64,000 nt of DNA, taken from NCBI GenBank assembly GCA_963841415.1, contig CAWJCN010000001.1, positions 1,766,550 through 1,830,549 on the forward strand, given 5' to 3'. This document shows, one piece after another, positions 25,341-34,313 of the stretch. Numbering within the stretch: the stretch's first letter is position 1; each line of letters opens with the position of its first letter. The stretch is from DASUAS01 sp963841415 (GTDB lineage Bacteria; Actinomycetota; Acidimicrobiia; IMCC26256; DASPTH01). Under the pieces are notes generated by a model. The model saw nothing but the letters and a program-made list of their open reading frames with translations, had not been told where the DNA came from and ran no database searches. A program made the position numbers and the translations under genes.

Positions 25341-27185
25341 TCCGCCGCCGACTCGGCCGCCATCAGTCGGAGCGCGGCGTCGATGAGTGCGAGGTGCGTG
25401 AAGGCTTGCGGGAAGTTGCCGAGATGCTTCCCGGTCGACACGTCGATCTCTTCGGCGTACAGCAGGAGCGGTCCGGCGAAGGACAGCAGCTTCTCGAAGA
25501 GTGCTCGGGCGCGATCCGTCTCGCCAACCATCGCGAGCGCGGAGACCAGCCAGAACGAACAGATGGTGAAGGTGCCTTCGGCAGCGTCGGAGAGACCGTC
25601 GTCGGCGGAGTCGGTCCGATAGCGCAACACCAGCCCGTCTTGCGTCAGCTCGTCGGCGATGGCGAGCACCGTCGCGCGGACACGCTTGTCGTCGCCGGGC
25701 AGGAATCCCATGATGGGTATGAGCAGGTTCGACGCGTCGAGATCCTTCGCGTCGTAGTGCTGCACGAACACACCGCGTTCGTCGACGCCCTTCTCCAGAA
25801 CTTCGGCCTTGATCGCGTCTGCGGCCGATTGCCACTTCTGCGCGCGGGTCGTCGCCGCGTCCTCGCGCCAGTCGTGCACCGCGGTCTGCGGCGACCCAAC
25901 ACATCACCTTGGAGGCGACGAAGTGCTTCGGATCGCCGCGCATCTCCCAGATCCCCTGGTCCGGCTCCGGTGCGTGCGCGATCGCGTCGTCGACCAATCC
26001 GGCGACGCCGTCCCACACGGACGGCGGTACCGCGCCCCCGCCGTGCGCGTGTGTGACGAGGGAGTCGAGCAACATGCCCCACACGTCGTGTTGCTGCTGG
26101 TCGTAGGCGCCGTTACCTGTGCGCACAGGACGCGAGTTCAGGTAGCCCGAGAGGTGGTCGAGGGTGTGCTCGGTGAGGTCGGTCTCACCCCCGATCCCGT
26201 ACATGATCTGCAAGTGCCATCCGTCGTCGCCGGACGCCGCGGCCACGGCTTCGAGCACGAACGCGAAGTACTCGAACGCCTCCCAGTCGAAGCCGAGTGC
26301 GTGCAGGGCGCGGAGCATGAACGCGCTGTCGCGGATCCAGGTGAAGCGGTAGTCCCAATTCCGCTCACCGCCCGGCGTCTCCGGCAGCGACGTCGTGCCC
26401 GCGGCCATGATCGCGCCCGTCGGCGCGTAGCTCAGGCCCTTCAGCGCCAGCGCGCTACGTTCGATGTACGGACGCCAGGGATGGTCGGCGACAGTCGCCA
26501 GGCTCAACCACCCGCGCCAGAAGTTCTCCGTCTCGCGGAGCTGCTGGAACGCCTCGTCCTCGCTCGCCGGGACTGGACCACCCCACGACAACGCGATCCA
26601 TGCCGTGTGGCCCTCGGCGAGCGTGGTACGCCCGTACGCGCGGGCTCCAACGGTCCCCAACCGCAGGCTGCTCGCCAACTCGAGCGAGAGATCACCACAC
26701 GTCGCCGTGACTCTGTCGTACCCGGCGTCGTCGTACGCCCAGGTCCCGGTGGCTCGGCCGTAGTCGAACATCGGCAGGCAGTTGGCCTGCACCTCGACGT
26801 GGCCGCTGAAGCACGTCGCGATCCGCAGCAGCGTTCCTTGCGCGGTGGCGTCGCTCGGCACTCGTCGCCACGTTGCTCGTCGTTCGGCATCGTTCGGGGG
26901 GCCCATCACCAGCACATCGTGCACCGTCATCCAGCCGGTCGGTGTGTGCCAAGTGGTCTCCAGCACGTTGGTGCCGGGCACGTACCTGCGCTGATCGGGG
27001 ACGCCCGCGTTCGACGGACCGAACCGGAACATCCCGGCCGAGCGATCGAGCAACGCCCCGAACACGCTCGGCGAGTCAGGCCGCGGCAAGCACAGCCACT
27101 CGACCGCGCCGTCGGGTGCGATCAGCGCGCTGACCTCGCAGTCGGACACGAAGCCATAGCCGGCAATGGGCGGGAACTCGCTCAT
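25337..27185 (-). pseudogene. Glycoside hydrolase family 15 (glucoamylase/trehalase-like), frameshifted
   Basis: The N-terminal ~430 residues run in one frame from ATG 27185 (MSEFPPIAGYGFVSD...) and contain the GH15 blocks GGERNWDYRFTWIRDS near residue 285 and WEMRGDPKHFVASKV near 415. The remaining ~175 residues continue in another frame, ending ...LIDAALRLMAAESAAE. The break is at 25878-25886, where GACCGCGGTG would restore the frame if two bases (CG) were present. The whole would be ~605 residues, normal for actinobacterial GH15. Family members include trehalases and glucodextranases. It starts the NDH-2/cydAB operon. The shift may be a sequence error. Confidence 0.8.
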
Positions 27186-27356
27186 CGGTCGCCACCTCCC
27201 GGTGCGGATGACGTCTCACCTGTAGCTCGGCATTTGTCAGTGCCGCTACGAGCAGGCATTCTGGCTGACGTGATCGTCATCCGCAAAGGATGAACACTGC
27301 GCCGCCAGGAGATGAACACTCGCATCGGCAATGAGAGGGCAGCGCAGATGAGCGAC

Positions 27357-27372
27357 ACCATTCACCAATGGT
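27357..27372. promoter_or_regulatory. Palindrome upstream of the GMC oxidoreductase
   Basis: ACCATT-CACC-AATGGT is a perfect 6-4-6 inverted repeat ending 32 bp before the ATG of the GMC gene. The 219-bp divergent gap (27186-27404) also has a direct repeat GATGAACACT (near 27291 and 27311). No regulator gene is adjacent, so the binding protein is unknown. Confidence 0.4.
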
Positions 27373-27404
27373 TTACGGATGCTGGCTGCGTGAGGAGCGA
27401 GTGA

Positions 27405-28961
27405 ATGGCGGACCACTACGACGTCATCGTCATCGGGACCGGTGCGGGCGGCGGGACGCTGGCGCACACGATCGCCGCGTCGGGCAAGTCGATCCTGCTG
27501 CTCGAGCGCGGAGACTTCCTGCCGCGGGAGATGGCGAACTGGGATCCCGCGCCCGTCTTCATCGACGGTCGGTACATCTCGCCTGACGCGTGGTACGACG
27601 CCGACGGCTCCTCGTTCCAGCCGCAGGTCCACTACTTCGTGGGCGGCGCGACCAAGATGTACGGCGCCGCGCTCTACCGGCTCCGACCGCAGGACTTCGG
27701 CGAGCTGCGTCATGTCGACGGCCTGTCGCCCGCGTGGCCCGTGTCGTACGACGACTTCGAGCCCTATTACACGAAGGCTGAGTGGCTCTATCAGGTCCAC
27801 GGCAACCACGGCGAAGATCCGACCGAGGGACACTGGAGCAAGCAGTACCCGTGGCCCGCGGTGTCGCACGAGCCTCGCATCCAACAGCTGGCCGACGACC
27901 TCGAGCAGGGCGGCTACCACCCGTTCCACGCGCCGTGCGGCATCCTGCTCGACGAAGCCGACCGGGCGCGCAGCACGTGCATCCGCTGCACCTGGTGCGA
28001 CGGATACCCGTGCCTCGTGCACGCGAAGTCCGACGCGGAGACCATCGCGGTGCGACCGATCCTCGGGCTCCCGAACGTCACGCTGCTCGTCGACGCCGAG
28101 GTCACGCGGTTGGAGACCGACGGCACCGGCCGGACGGTCACCGACGTGGTCGTGCAGCGAGGCGGGAACGAGGAGCGCTACTCGGCCGACGTGGTCGTGG
28201 TGTCGGCCGGCGCGGCGAACACCGCCAAGCTCCTCCTGCGATCGGCGAACGAACACCACCCGAACGGGCTCGCGAACGGGTCCAACCAGGTGGGCCGCAA
28301 CTACATGTTCCACAACAGCAAAGCTGTTGTCGCACTCTCGAAGGAGCTGAACGAGACGACGTACCAGAAGACCCTGTCCATCAACGACTTCTACTTCGGC
28401 GCGGACAACTACGACTGGCCCGTCGGCAACATCCAGATGGTCGGCAAGTCCAACGCGGCCGCGATGAAGGGTGAGGAACCCAAGCTCACCAAGCTGGCGC
28501 CGAGCTGGACGCTCTCCGACACCGCCGAACACGCGGTCGACTTCTGGCTCACCACCGAAGATCTTCCATTGCCCGACAACCGCGTCACGCTCGACGACCA
28601 CGGCGACATCCACCTGACCTACGCGTCCAGCAACGACGACGAAGCCGACCGCCTGTACCACGAGCTCAAGGTGATCCTGAACCATGTCGGGCTCGCGCAG
28701 CACCACGTGCTCGACAAGAACTTCTACATGGACATGAACATCCCGATCGCCGGAGTCGCGCACCAAGCGGGCACGTGCCGTTTCGGAGCCGATCCCGCCA
28801 CATCGGTGCTCGACGAGAACTGTCGGGCGCACGAGCTCGACAACCTCTACGTGGTCGACACGAGCTTCTTTCCGAGCATCGGCGCGGTGAACCCCGCGCT
28901 CACCGCGATGGCCAACGCAATCAGAGTCGGCGAGCACCTGACCGATCGGATGCAGTCATGA
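27405..28961 (+). CDS. GMC-family FAD oxidoreductase
   Basis: A 518-residue flavoprotein. The FAD dinucleotide motif GTGAGGGTLA lies at residues ~11-20, FVGGATKMYG near 79 is the conserved FAD-loop, and CIRCTWCDGYPCLVHAKSDA near 190 is a cysteine-rich stretch typical of a subgroup. The C-terminal catalytic region has HQAGTCRFG and SFFPSIGAVNPALTAMANA. These enzymes oxidise alcohol groups of sugars, sterols and other compounds. GAGGAG precedes the ATG at 27405 by 7 bases. Its stop overlaps the zwf start (ATGA), which suggests a sugar substrate, but this is only inference. Confidence 0.86.
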   Translation: MADHYDVIVIGTGAGGGTLAHTIAASGKSILLLERGDFLPREMANWDPAPVFIDGRYISPDAWYDADGSSFQPQVHYFVGGATKMYGAALYRLRPQDFGELRHVDGLSPAWPVSYDDFEPYYTKAEWLYQVHGNHGEDPTEGHWSKQYPWPAVSHEPRIQQLADDLEQGGYHPFHAPCGILLDEADRARSTCIRCTWCDGYPCLVHAKSDAETIAVRPILGLPNVTLLVDAEVTRLETDGTGRTVTDVVVQRGGNEERYSADVVVVSAGAANTAKLLLRSANEHHPNGLANGSNQVGRNYMFHNSKAVVALSKELNETTYQKTLSINDFYFGADNYDWPVGNIQMVGKSNAAAMKGEEPKLTKLAPSWTLSDTAEHAVDFWLTTEDLPLPDNRVTLDDHGDIHLTYASSNDDEADRLYHELKVILNHVGLAQHHVLDKNFYMDMNIPIAGVAHQAGTCRFGADPATSVLDENCRAHELDNLYVVDTSFFPSIGAVNPALTAMANAIRVGEHLTDRMQS

Positions 28962-30349
28962 CCGAACCAGCGAGCTGCGACGTGTTCGTGATCTTCGGGA
29001 TCACCGGTGACCTGGCGAAGGTGATGACATTCCGCTCGCTCTACCGCCTCGAACAGCGGAAGCTGATCGATTGCCCGATCGTCGGCGTCGCAGTCGACGA
29101 CTGGGGCGTCGACCAGCTGATCGAACGCGCACGGACATCGATCGTCGGTACCGGGGAGAGCCTCGACGAGGACGTCTTCGCTCGGCTTGCGGCGCGCTTC
29201 TCATACGTGTCGGGCGACTTCGACGACAGCGCGACCTACGACCGAGTCGGCGCCGAGATCAAAGGCGCGCAGCACCCGGTCTTCTACCTCGAGATCCCGC
29301 CGTTCCTGTTCGGACGGGTCGTGAAGGGCCTCGCCACCGCCGGGTTGACCAAGGATGCGCGAATCGTGGTCGAGAAGCCCTTCGGGCACGACCTCGCGTC
29401 GGCGCGCGCGTTGGCCGGCGAGCTCCACCAGTACATCGACGAGTCGCAGCTGTTCCGCATCGACCACTACCTCGGGAAGATGGGCCTGGAAGAGATCATC
29501 TACCTCCGGTTCGGCAACACGCCGCTCGAGCCGATCTGGAACCGGAACTACATCGAGTGCGTGCAGATCACGATGGCCGAGGACTTCGGCGTCGACGACC
29601 GCGGCCACTTCTACGACCCGGTCGGCGCGCTCCGCGACGTCGTGGTGAACCACCTGATGCAGGTCGTCGCCGCCACCGCGATGGAGGCACCAGCCGGCGG
29701 CGACCCCGTTGCGCTGAAGGACGCCCAGACGGCCGCATTCCGGGCCGTCGTCACGGCCGATCCTCACCACTACGTGCGCGGTCAATACGACGGCTACCAG
29801 TCGATCGACGGTGTCGCCGCCGACTCAACCACGGAGACCTACGCCGCGCTCCGGCTCGACATCGAGAACTGGCGCTGGTCGGGTGTCCCGTTCTTCATCC
29901 GCACCGGCAAGCGGCTGCCGGTCACGCAGACGGAAGTCCGCCTGGTGTTCAAGAACCCACCGCGCCTGGGCTTCGGATTGCGCGCGCCGGACGCGCCTCC
30001 CGCCCAGATCGTCGTGAAGCTCGACCCGTCGACCGGAGTGCGCATCGAGCTCGAGGCGCGACGCGCGAGCGAGCGGACGGCGCAACCCATCACATTGGAC
30101 ATGGAGTTCGCCGACGAAGGCGGCGAGGGCGCGACGCCGTACGAGGTGCTGCTCCACGCCGCGATGGTCGGTCAGAGCGTGCGGTTCACGCGCCAGGACA
30201 CTGTGGAGGAGGCGTGGCGGATCATGCAACCGCTCTTGGATTCGCCTCCACCGGTGCACCCGTACGCACAGGCCTCATGGGGACCCGACGCGGCGTCGGC
30301 GCTCGTCGCCGGGCACGGTCGCTGGCACGAGCCATGGATCGTGTCCTGA
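28958..30349 (+). CDS. zwf: Glucose-6-phosphate 1-dehydrogenase
   Basis: A 463-residue G6PDH, somewhat shorter than the usual ~480-510. The Rossmann block FGITGDLAKVMTFRSLY near residue 13 replaces the commoner GASGDL, and RIDHYLGK near 165 is the diagnostic active-site motif. The EKPFGHD block is intact. It oxidises glucose-6-phosphate to 6-phosphogluconolactone, feeding NAD(P)H and pentose phosphates. It is translationally coupled to the GMC oxidoreductase. The departure from the consensus cofactor motif might alter NAD/NADP preference. Confidence 0.9.
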   Translation: MTEPASCDVFVIFGITGDLAKVMTFRSLYRLEQRKLIDCPIVGVAVDDWGVDQLIERARTSIVGTGESLDEDVFARLAARFSYVSGDFDDSATYDRVGAEIKGAQHPVFYLEIPPFLFGRVVKGLATAGLTKDARIVVEKPFGHDLASARALAGELHQYIDESQLFRIDHYLGKMGLEEIIYLRFGNTPLEPIWNRNYIECVQITMAEDFGVDDRGHFYDPVGALRDVVVNHLMQVVAATAMEAPAGGDPVALKDAQTAAFRAVVTADPHHYVRGQYDGYQSIDGVAADSTTETYAALRLDIENWRWSGVPFFIRTGKRLPVTQTEVRLVFKNPPRLGFGLRAPDAPPAQIVVKLDPSTGVRIELEARRASERTAQPITLDMEFADEGGEGATPYEVLLHAAMVGQSVRFTRQDTVEEAWRIMQPLLDSPPPVHPYAQASWGPDAASALVAGHGRWHEPWIVS

Positions 30350-30356
30350 TCGTCGA

Positions 30357-30402
30357 GGGCGTTGAGGGTCTCGAACCCCCGACCTCCGCCTTGTAAGGGC
30401 GA
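30357..30402 (-). pseudogene. 3' half of a tRNA-Val(TAC)-like gene
   Basis: On the minus strand, 30402-30357 folds as the 3' half of a tRNA: anticodon stem TCGCC/GGCGG with loop CTTACAA (anticodon TAC, Val), variable AGGTC, T arm GGGGG-TTCGAGA-CCCTC, and acceptor strand AACGCCC. The 5' acceptor strand (GGGCGTT) and a D arm are absent upstream, and no CCA follows. So it is a fragment, not a working tRNA. Fragments like this are often left at integration sites, and an accessory-looking regulator/toxin-like pair starts 230 bp away. Confidence 0.6.
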
Positions 30403-30500
30403 ACAGGGGTTCGCCACTTGGTGCCGTCCCGTGCCAATCCGTTGCAGTTCAAGGAACAGTGACGCTCCGAGGCGTGGCGTGGCACGGCGCGGCAACACCG

Positions 30501-30524
30501 AGTGATGGACAAAGTGATGGACAA
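30501..30524 (+). repeat. 12-bp perfect tandem repeat
   Basis: AGTGATGGACAA occurs twice head to tail, between the tRNA fragment and the XRE gene. The surrounding stretch 30403-30635 has no other gene or clear feature. Confidence 0.55.
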
Positions 30525-30635
30525 GGAGATCCCGAGTCGGCGGCATCGGACCTCTGGATCGCATGGTGTCGCTGCGACCGCTTGACCTCTGATTCGTCAC
30601 ATGTCTTCGCCCAGATTCCACTGTGGGTTGCGCAT

Positions 30636-31229
30636 ATGCTACCCCTTGTGGCTCGCTCCGGCGGTGAAGTCCTTCTCGAGGTTCGAACGCAGGCAGGTCT
30701 CTCGCGCCGCGCACTGGCCGCGAGGGCCGGCGTCCCGACATCGACGGTCTCGCGCATCGAAGGCAAACGGGTCGACCCCACCCTCTCGATGCTCGAGCGC
30801 CTCGTCACCGCGGCCGGCCGTCGTCTCGTCATCGAGGCCTCTCCCCTCGACGACGATCCCACGATCGCCGAGCTGGCCACCGCCGTCGACCAAAGCGCCG
30901 GACGACTCAAGATCGACTGGACCCGGCTGCGCGGTTTCGCTGACTGGGCGGAGCAGCACCCCGACGACCTCGTTGACGCGATCGCTGATCCACCGGCGCG
31001 GACCGGCACCCCGCTCGACGCAATCCTCGCCGCCTTCGCCGACGAACTCGCCGTCCGCCATGGCCTCGACCGTCCTCGATGGACACGCGCCGTCGGACCG
31101 CTTCGCGAACCCTGGTCGCCACCGGGCACGCCGCGCATGCGCGCACGTGCCGAGGCTTCGACACCCGAGCCCTTCCGACGGCGCAACCTCGTGCTGGCCC
31201 GTTCGGCGCTGTTCCGAACGGCGGTCTGA
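30636..31229 (+). CDS. XRE-family helix-turn-helix protein, probable antitoxin/regulator
   Basis: A 197-residue protein. The XRE-type HTH spans residues ~10-65 (VRTQAGLSRRALAARAGVPT, then STVSRIEGKRVDP). A second helical domain (residues ~80-197) contains LDAILAAFADELAVRHGLD and ends PFRRRNLVLARSALFRT, a tail found in actinobacterial HTH proteins paired with nucleotidyltransferase-fold partners. The ATG at 30636 is chosen because the HTH homology begins just after it. The partner gene starts 6 bp after the stop. The arrangement suggests autoregulated toxin-antitoxin or a related defence pair. Confidence 0.75.
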   Translation: MLPLVARSGGEVLLEVRTQAGLSRRALAARAGVPTSTVSRIEGKRVDPTLSMLERLVTAAGRRLVIEASPLDDDPTIAELATAVDQSAGRLKIDWTRLRGFADWAEQHPDDLVDAIADPPARTGTPLDAILAAFADELAVRHGLDRPRWTRAVGPLREPWSPPGTPRMRARAEASTPEPFRRRNLVLARSALFRTAV

Positions 31230-31235
31230 CCATCC

Positions 31236-31771
31236 ATGGCAGACGGACTGCTCCGCGACCGGGGCGAACTCGAGTCGCTCTTCGACGACCTGGCGGCGGA
31301 GCTCGTCCAGCTCGGCACTCGGTCGAGGTCGTGATGGTCGGCGGCTCCTGGATGCTCTGGCACGCGCAGCGAGCATCGACACGTGACGTCGATTCCGCCC
31401 GCCGCTTCGACGCCGATCTCAGCGAAGCCATCGATCGAGTCGGTGCCCGTCACGAACTGCACCAAGGATGGCTCAACGACCGCGCTGCGATGTTCTGGCC
31501 CTCGGACGCCAACTTCGCCGACTGCCAGATCGTCTACCAACACCATGCCTTGCTGGTCCGCACACCCGAGCCCGAGATCATCTTCGTGATGAAGCTCTAC
31601 CGCGCCGACCCGCAAGACCGCGAGGATCTCGTTGCCATCTGGCCGCTGTGCAGCTTCAGAGACGCGGACGACGCTGCCCACACGTTCAGGCGTGCGTACC
31701 CGCACACGCCGGAGGACGAGCACCTGATCGGGTACATCGCAGAGGTCGCCCGCGACGCGGGCGCACAGTAG
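31236..31771 (+). pseudogene. DUF6036-like nucleotidyltransferase-fold protein (toxin-like), frameshifted
   Basis: The first ~30 residues run from ATG 31236 (MADGLLRDRGELESLFDDLA...) to a stop at 31331-31333. The rest of the protein continues in another frame from about 31316: VEVVMVGGSWMLWHAQRAST, then RDVDSARRFDADL, WLNDRAAMFWP and IIFVMKLYRADPQDREDL, ending at 31771. These blocks match the DUF6036/AbiEii-like nucleotidyltransferase fold (a GG-S core then a D-V-D pair). One missing base in GGCACTCGGTCGAG (31316-31325) would join the frames to ~178 residues. It follows the XRE gene directly. Real loss of toxin function or a sequence error are both possible. Confidence 0.65.
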
Positions 31772-31892
31772 CTCCGCTCCCACGCGAAGAGTCGCGCCCA
31801 GGAGTCTCCAGCCCAGACGGTGGCAGTCGAACCGATTCACGCGTTCGTGAGCGTTCTCACCCGAGTGGCGGCGACGCCGCGGTCGTCCTGGT

Positions 31893-31913
31893 TTTGCAAG
31901 TAGCACTTGCAAA
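31893..31913 (+). promoter_or_regulatory. Operator type A (TTGCAAG palindrome) and promoter of the thiolase-DUF35 operon
   Basis: The arms TTTGCAAGT and ACTTGCAAA are perfectly inverted around AGC (9-3-9). The right arm supplies a -35-like TTGCAA (31907-31912); 17 bp further is a -10-like TAGAGT (31930-31935). The predicted transcription start falls at the ATG 31942, so the mRNA may be leaderless. Related sites are at 35464, 37984 and 56180. This is the best-conserved copy. Confidence 0.75.
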
Positions 31914-31938
31914 GAGGCCGGGTGGACCGTAGAGTCCG

Positions 31939-33131
31939 GTGATGGTCAGCAGTTCCGACGTCGCCATCGTCGGCGTCGGGGCGACGCCCTACTACTTCCG
32001 CGGGGGGTCGCATCCACAGACGACGCTCGAGCTGGGCGGCAAGGCGATCCTCGCCGCGTGCGACGACGCCGGTCTCGACGTCACGCAGCTCGACGGCTTC
32101 GCCTACTACTCCGAGGCGAGCGCGGGCTACACCGCGAAGATGGACACCGCCACGTTCATGGAGACGCTCGGGATCCCCGAGGTCACGTTCAGCGCCGCGC
32201 TCACATCGGGCGGCGGTGGATCGGCGGGCTCGATCGGCCTCGCGCCGCGGCTCTCGTCGCCGGCGACGCCACCTACGTCGTCACCGTGATGGCGCTGCAA
32301 CAGCTCAAGCAGCGCCTCGGCACCGTGTTCGGGGCGATGGCGCCTGATCCGCAGAACTCGTTCCTCCAACCGTCGGGCCTCGTCGGTCCCGGCCATCTCA
32401 TGTCGGTGCTCGCCCGTCGGCACATGCACCTCTACGGAACCCGGCGGGAAGCCTTTGCCGAGGTGGCGATCTCCACTCGTGAGAACGCGAAGAACCGGCC
32501 GAAGGCCCGCAAGCGCACACCGTTGACGCTCGAGGACTACTTCGCGGAGCCGCTCATCGCGGAGCCGCTCTGCAAGTTGGACTTCTGCTTGGAGACCGAC
32601 GGGGCCGTCGCGGTGATCACCACCACCATGGATCGAGCCCGCGACCTTCGCCAGCCGCCGGTGCAGGTCGTGGCCGCCGCGCACGGCGGTCGGCGCGAAT
32701 GGGGCCGGGCGTTCGCCGGCTTCTCGATGCCCGACCCCGACTTCGCGTCGTCGGGTCACGCACCGGTGGCGGCGCGCCTCTACGAGAAGGCGGGCGTCGG
32801 ACCCGACGACGTCGACGTGGCGCTGATCTACGACCACTTCACGCCGATGGTCGTCATGCAGCTCGAGGACTACGGGTTCTGCGCACGCGGTGAAGGCGGC
32901 CCGTTCGTCGAGAGCGGTGCGATCCGCTACGAAGGCGGTTCGATCCCGGTGAACACGCACGGCGGCCAGCTGTCGGAGGCGTACATCATCGGCATGACGC
33001 ACGTCGTCGAAGGCGTCGAGCAGATCCGTGGCCACGCGATCAACCAGGTCGCGGGCGCCGAGCTGGCACTGGTGACGGGTGGCCCGGCCACGCTTCCCGT
33101 GAGCGGGCTCCTCCTCGGGAAGGCAGCATGA
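31939..33131 (+). pseudogene. Thiolase-fold protein, Ltp2-like aldolase type, with one frameshift
   Basis: The N-terminal ~105 residues (VAIVGVGATPYYFRGGSHPQ...) run in one frame from GTG 31939 or ATG 31942. The rest runs in another frame from ~32245 (ALVAGDATYVVTVMALQQLK) to 33131. One base lost near 32240-32250 (CTCGCGCCGCGG) would restore ~397 residues. The active-site cysteine of true thiolases is missing (the block reads ALTSGGGGSAG), and the C-terminal NTHGGQLSEAYIIG is typical of Ltp-type retro-aldolases that cleave steroid side chains. A DUF35 gene overlaps the stop, as with Ltp2 partners. The frame error may be technical. Confidence 0.75.
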
Positions 33132-33556
33132 GCAGCACCGCAATCGCGACGACGACGCCGCCGGAAGCGATCCGCATCACCACCGACGGCTGGACGCTGC
33201 CGTACTGGGAAGCCGCGCAGCAGGAGCGACTCGTCGCGCCGCGGTGCCGCGCGTGCGGCACGTTCCGCTTCCCGCCGTCGCCCTTCTGCCCGGAGTGCCG
33301 CTCGCAGGACACCGAGTGGGTGCAGCTCTCGGGGCGAGCGTCGGTGTTCAGCTTCAGCGTGGTGCGGGGTCTGCCCGGTCAGCCCGGGCTCCTGCTCGTT
33401 CCGGCGGTGCTCGAGCTTCCCGACGCGCCCGGCATCCATCTGGTGTCGAACGTGATCGACGTCAGTCCGGAGGACGTCGCGATCGGGATGGCGGTCGACG
33501 TCGCGTTCGTCGACATCGCCGACGGATGGAAGCTGCCGGTCTTCAGACCCGCATGA
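33128..33556 (+). CDS. DUF35 OB-fold/zinc-ribbon acyl-CoA-associated protein
   Basis: A 142-residue protein with a rubredoxin-like zinc ribbon (C-x2-C in RCRACGTF, and C-x2-C in FCPECRSQD, residues ~38-60) followed by an OB fold (residues ~65-140). DUF35 proteins bind thiolase-fold partners and acyl-CoA; in steroid degradation the Ltp2 aldolase works with such a domain (ChsH2). Its ATG overlaps the stop of the thiolase-fold gene (ATGA). It converges with the SDR gene with a 14-bp overlap. Confidence 0.87.
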   Translation: MSSTAIATTTPPEAIRITTDGWTLPYWEAAQQERLVAPRCRACGTFRFPPSPFCPECRSQDTEWVQLSGRASVFSFSVVRGLPGQPGLLLVPAVLELPDAPGIHLVSNVIDVSPEDVAIGMAVDVAFVDIADGWKLPVFRPA

Positions 33557-34313
33557 TCCATCCGCCGTCGACGCTGATGACCTGGCCGTTGATCCAGTCG
33601 CCGGCTTGCGAGGCGAGCAGCAGCACGGTGCCGACGAGGTCGTCGGGCGGTCCTTCCTTCTTCCCCGGGATCGCCGACAGGAACGCGGCCCGCATCGGGT
33701 CGTCCTGCGCGAGCGAGTCGTAGCCGGCCTCGTCCTGCACGAAGCCGGGCGCGATCGCGTTCACGTTGATGTGCTGCGGGCCGAGCTCGGCGGCGAGCAC
33801 GGTGGTGAGGCTCACGAGCGCAAGCTTGCTGACGCTGTAGACCCCGCCCGGGATGAACGCGCCCCCCGACACCTGGTTGATGATCCGTCCGCCACCCCGC
33901 TTGAGCATCGACGGCACTGCCGCACGCGTGCAGACGAGCGCGCCCATGACGTTGACGCGCATCACCCGCTCCCACCACTCGAGCGGCAGCTCGAGGATCG
34001 AACCTCGCGGGATCTCCTTCATCAGGGCCGCGTTGTTGATCAGGATGTCGACGCCGCCGTACTCGGCGGTGGCGCGTGCGACCATCGCCTCTGCGGCTTC
34101 GGGATCGGTGATGTCGACGCGCACCCCGATCGCCTGTCGACCCTGCTCGCGCAGCTCCTTGGCGTGCTGCTCGGCGCGCTCGCCGTCGAGGTCGGCCAGC
34201 ACGACCTGCGCGCCCACCGCCGTCAACGCGCGCCCGTACTCCTCGCCGCAACCGCCGGCACCTCCCGTGACGATCGCGACCTTGCCGTCGAGCGAGAAGC
34301 GTTCGAGGCTCAC
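33543..34313 (-). CDS. Short-chain dehydrogenase/reductase
   Basis: A 256-residue classical SDR: TGGAGGCGE near residue 16 (a slightly unusual glycine motif), NNAAL near 93, the catalytic serine in QVSGGAF and YSVSK near 160, and a final SVDGGW block. It is translationally coupled to the amidohydrolase upstream on the same strand (ATGA at 34310-34313). Probably an acyl-CoA or hydroxy-intermediate dehydrogenase of the cluster. Confidence 0.88.
   Translation of the reverse strand: MSLERFSLDGKVAIVTGGAGGCGEEYGRALTAVGAQVVLADLDGERAEQHAKELREQGRQAIGVRVDITDPEAAEAMVARATAEYGGVDILINNAALMKEIPRGSILELPLEWWERVMRVNVMGALVCTRAAVPSMLKRGGGRIINQVSGGAFIPGGVYSVSKLALVSLTTVLAAELGPQHINVNAIAPGFVQDEAGYDSLAQDDPMRAAFLSAIPGKKEGPPDDLVGTVLLLASQAGDWINGQVISVDGGWIMRV

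Noticed and set aside
23967..27185. Apparent 1072-residue GH15-NDH-2 fusion
   Set aside because: The open frame joins the GH15 start to the NDH-2 frame only because of the frameshift near 25880; the true GH15 C-terminus is in another frame, and NDH-2 has its own ATG with overlap.
30340..30420. Complete tRNA-Val gene
   Set aside because: Only the anticodon, T and acceptor 3' parts are present; the 5' acceptor strand and the D arm are missing.
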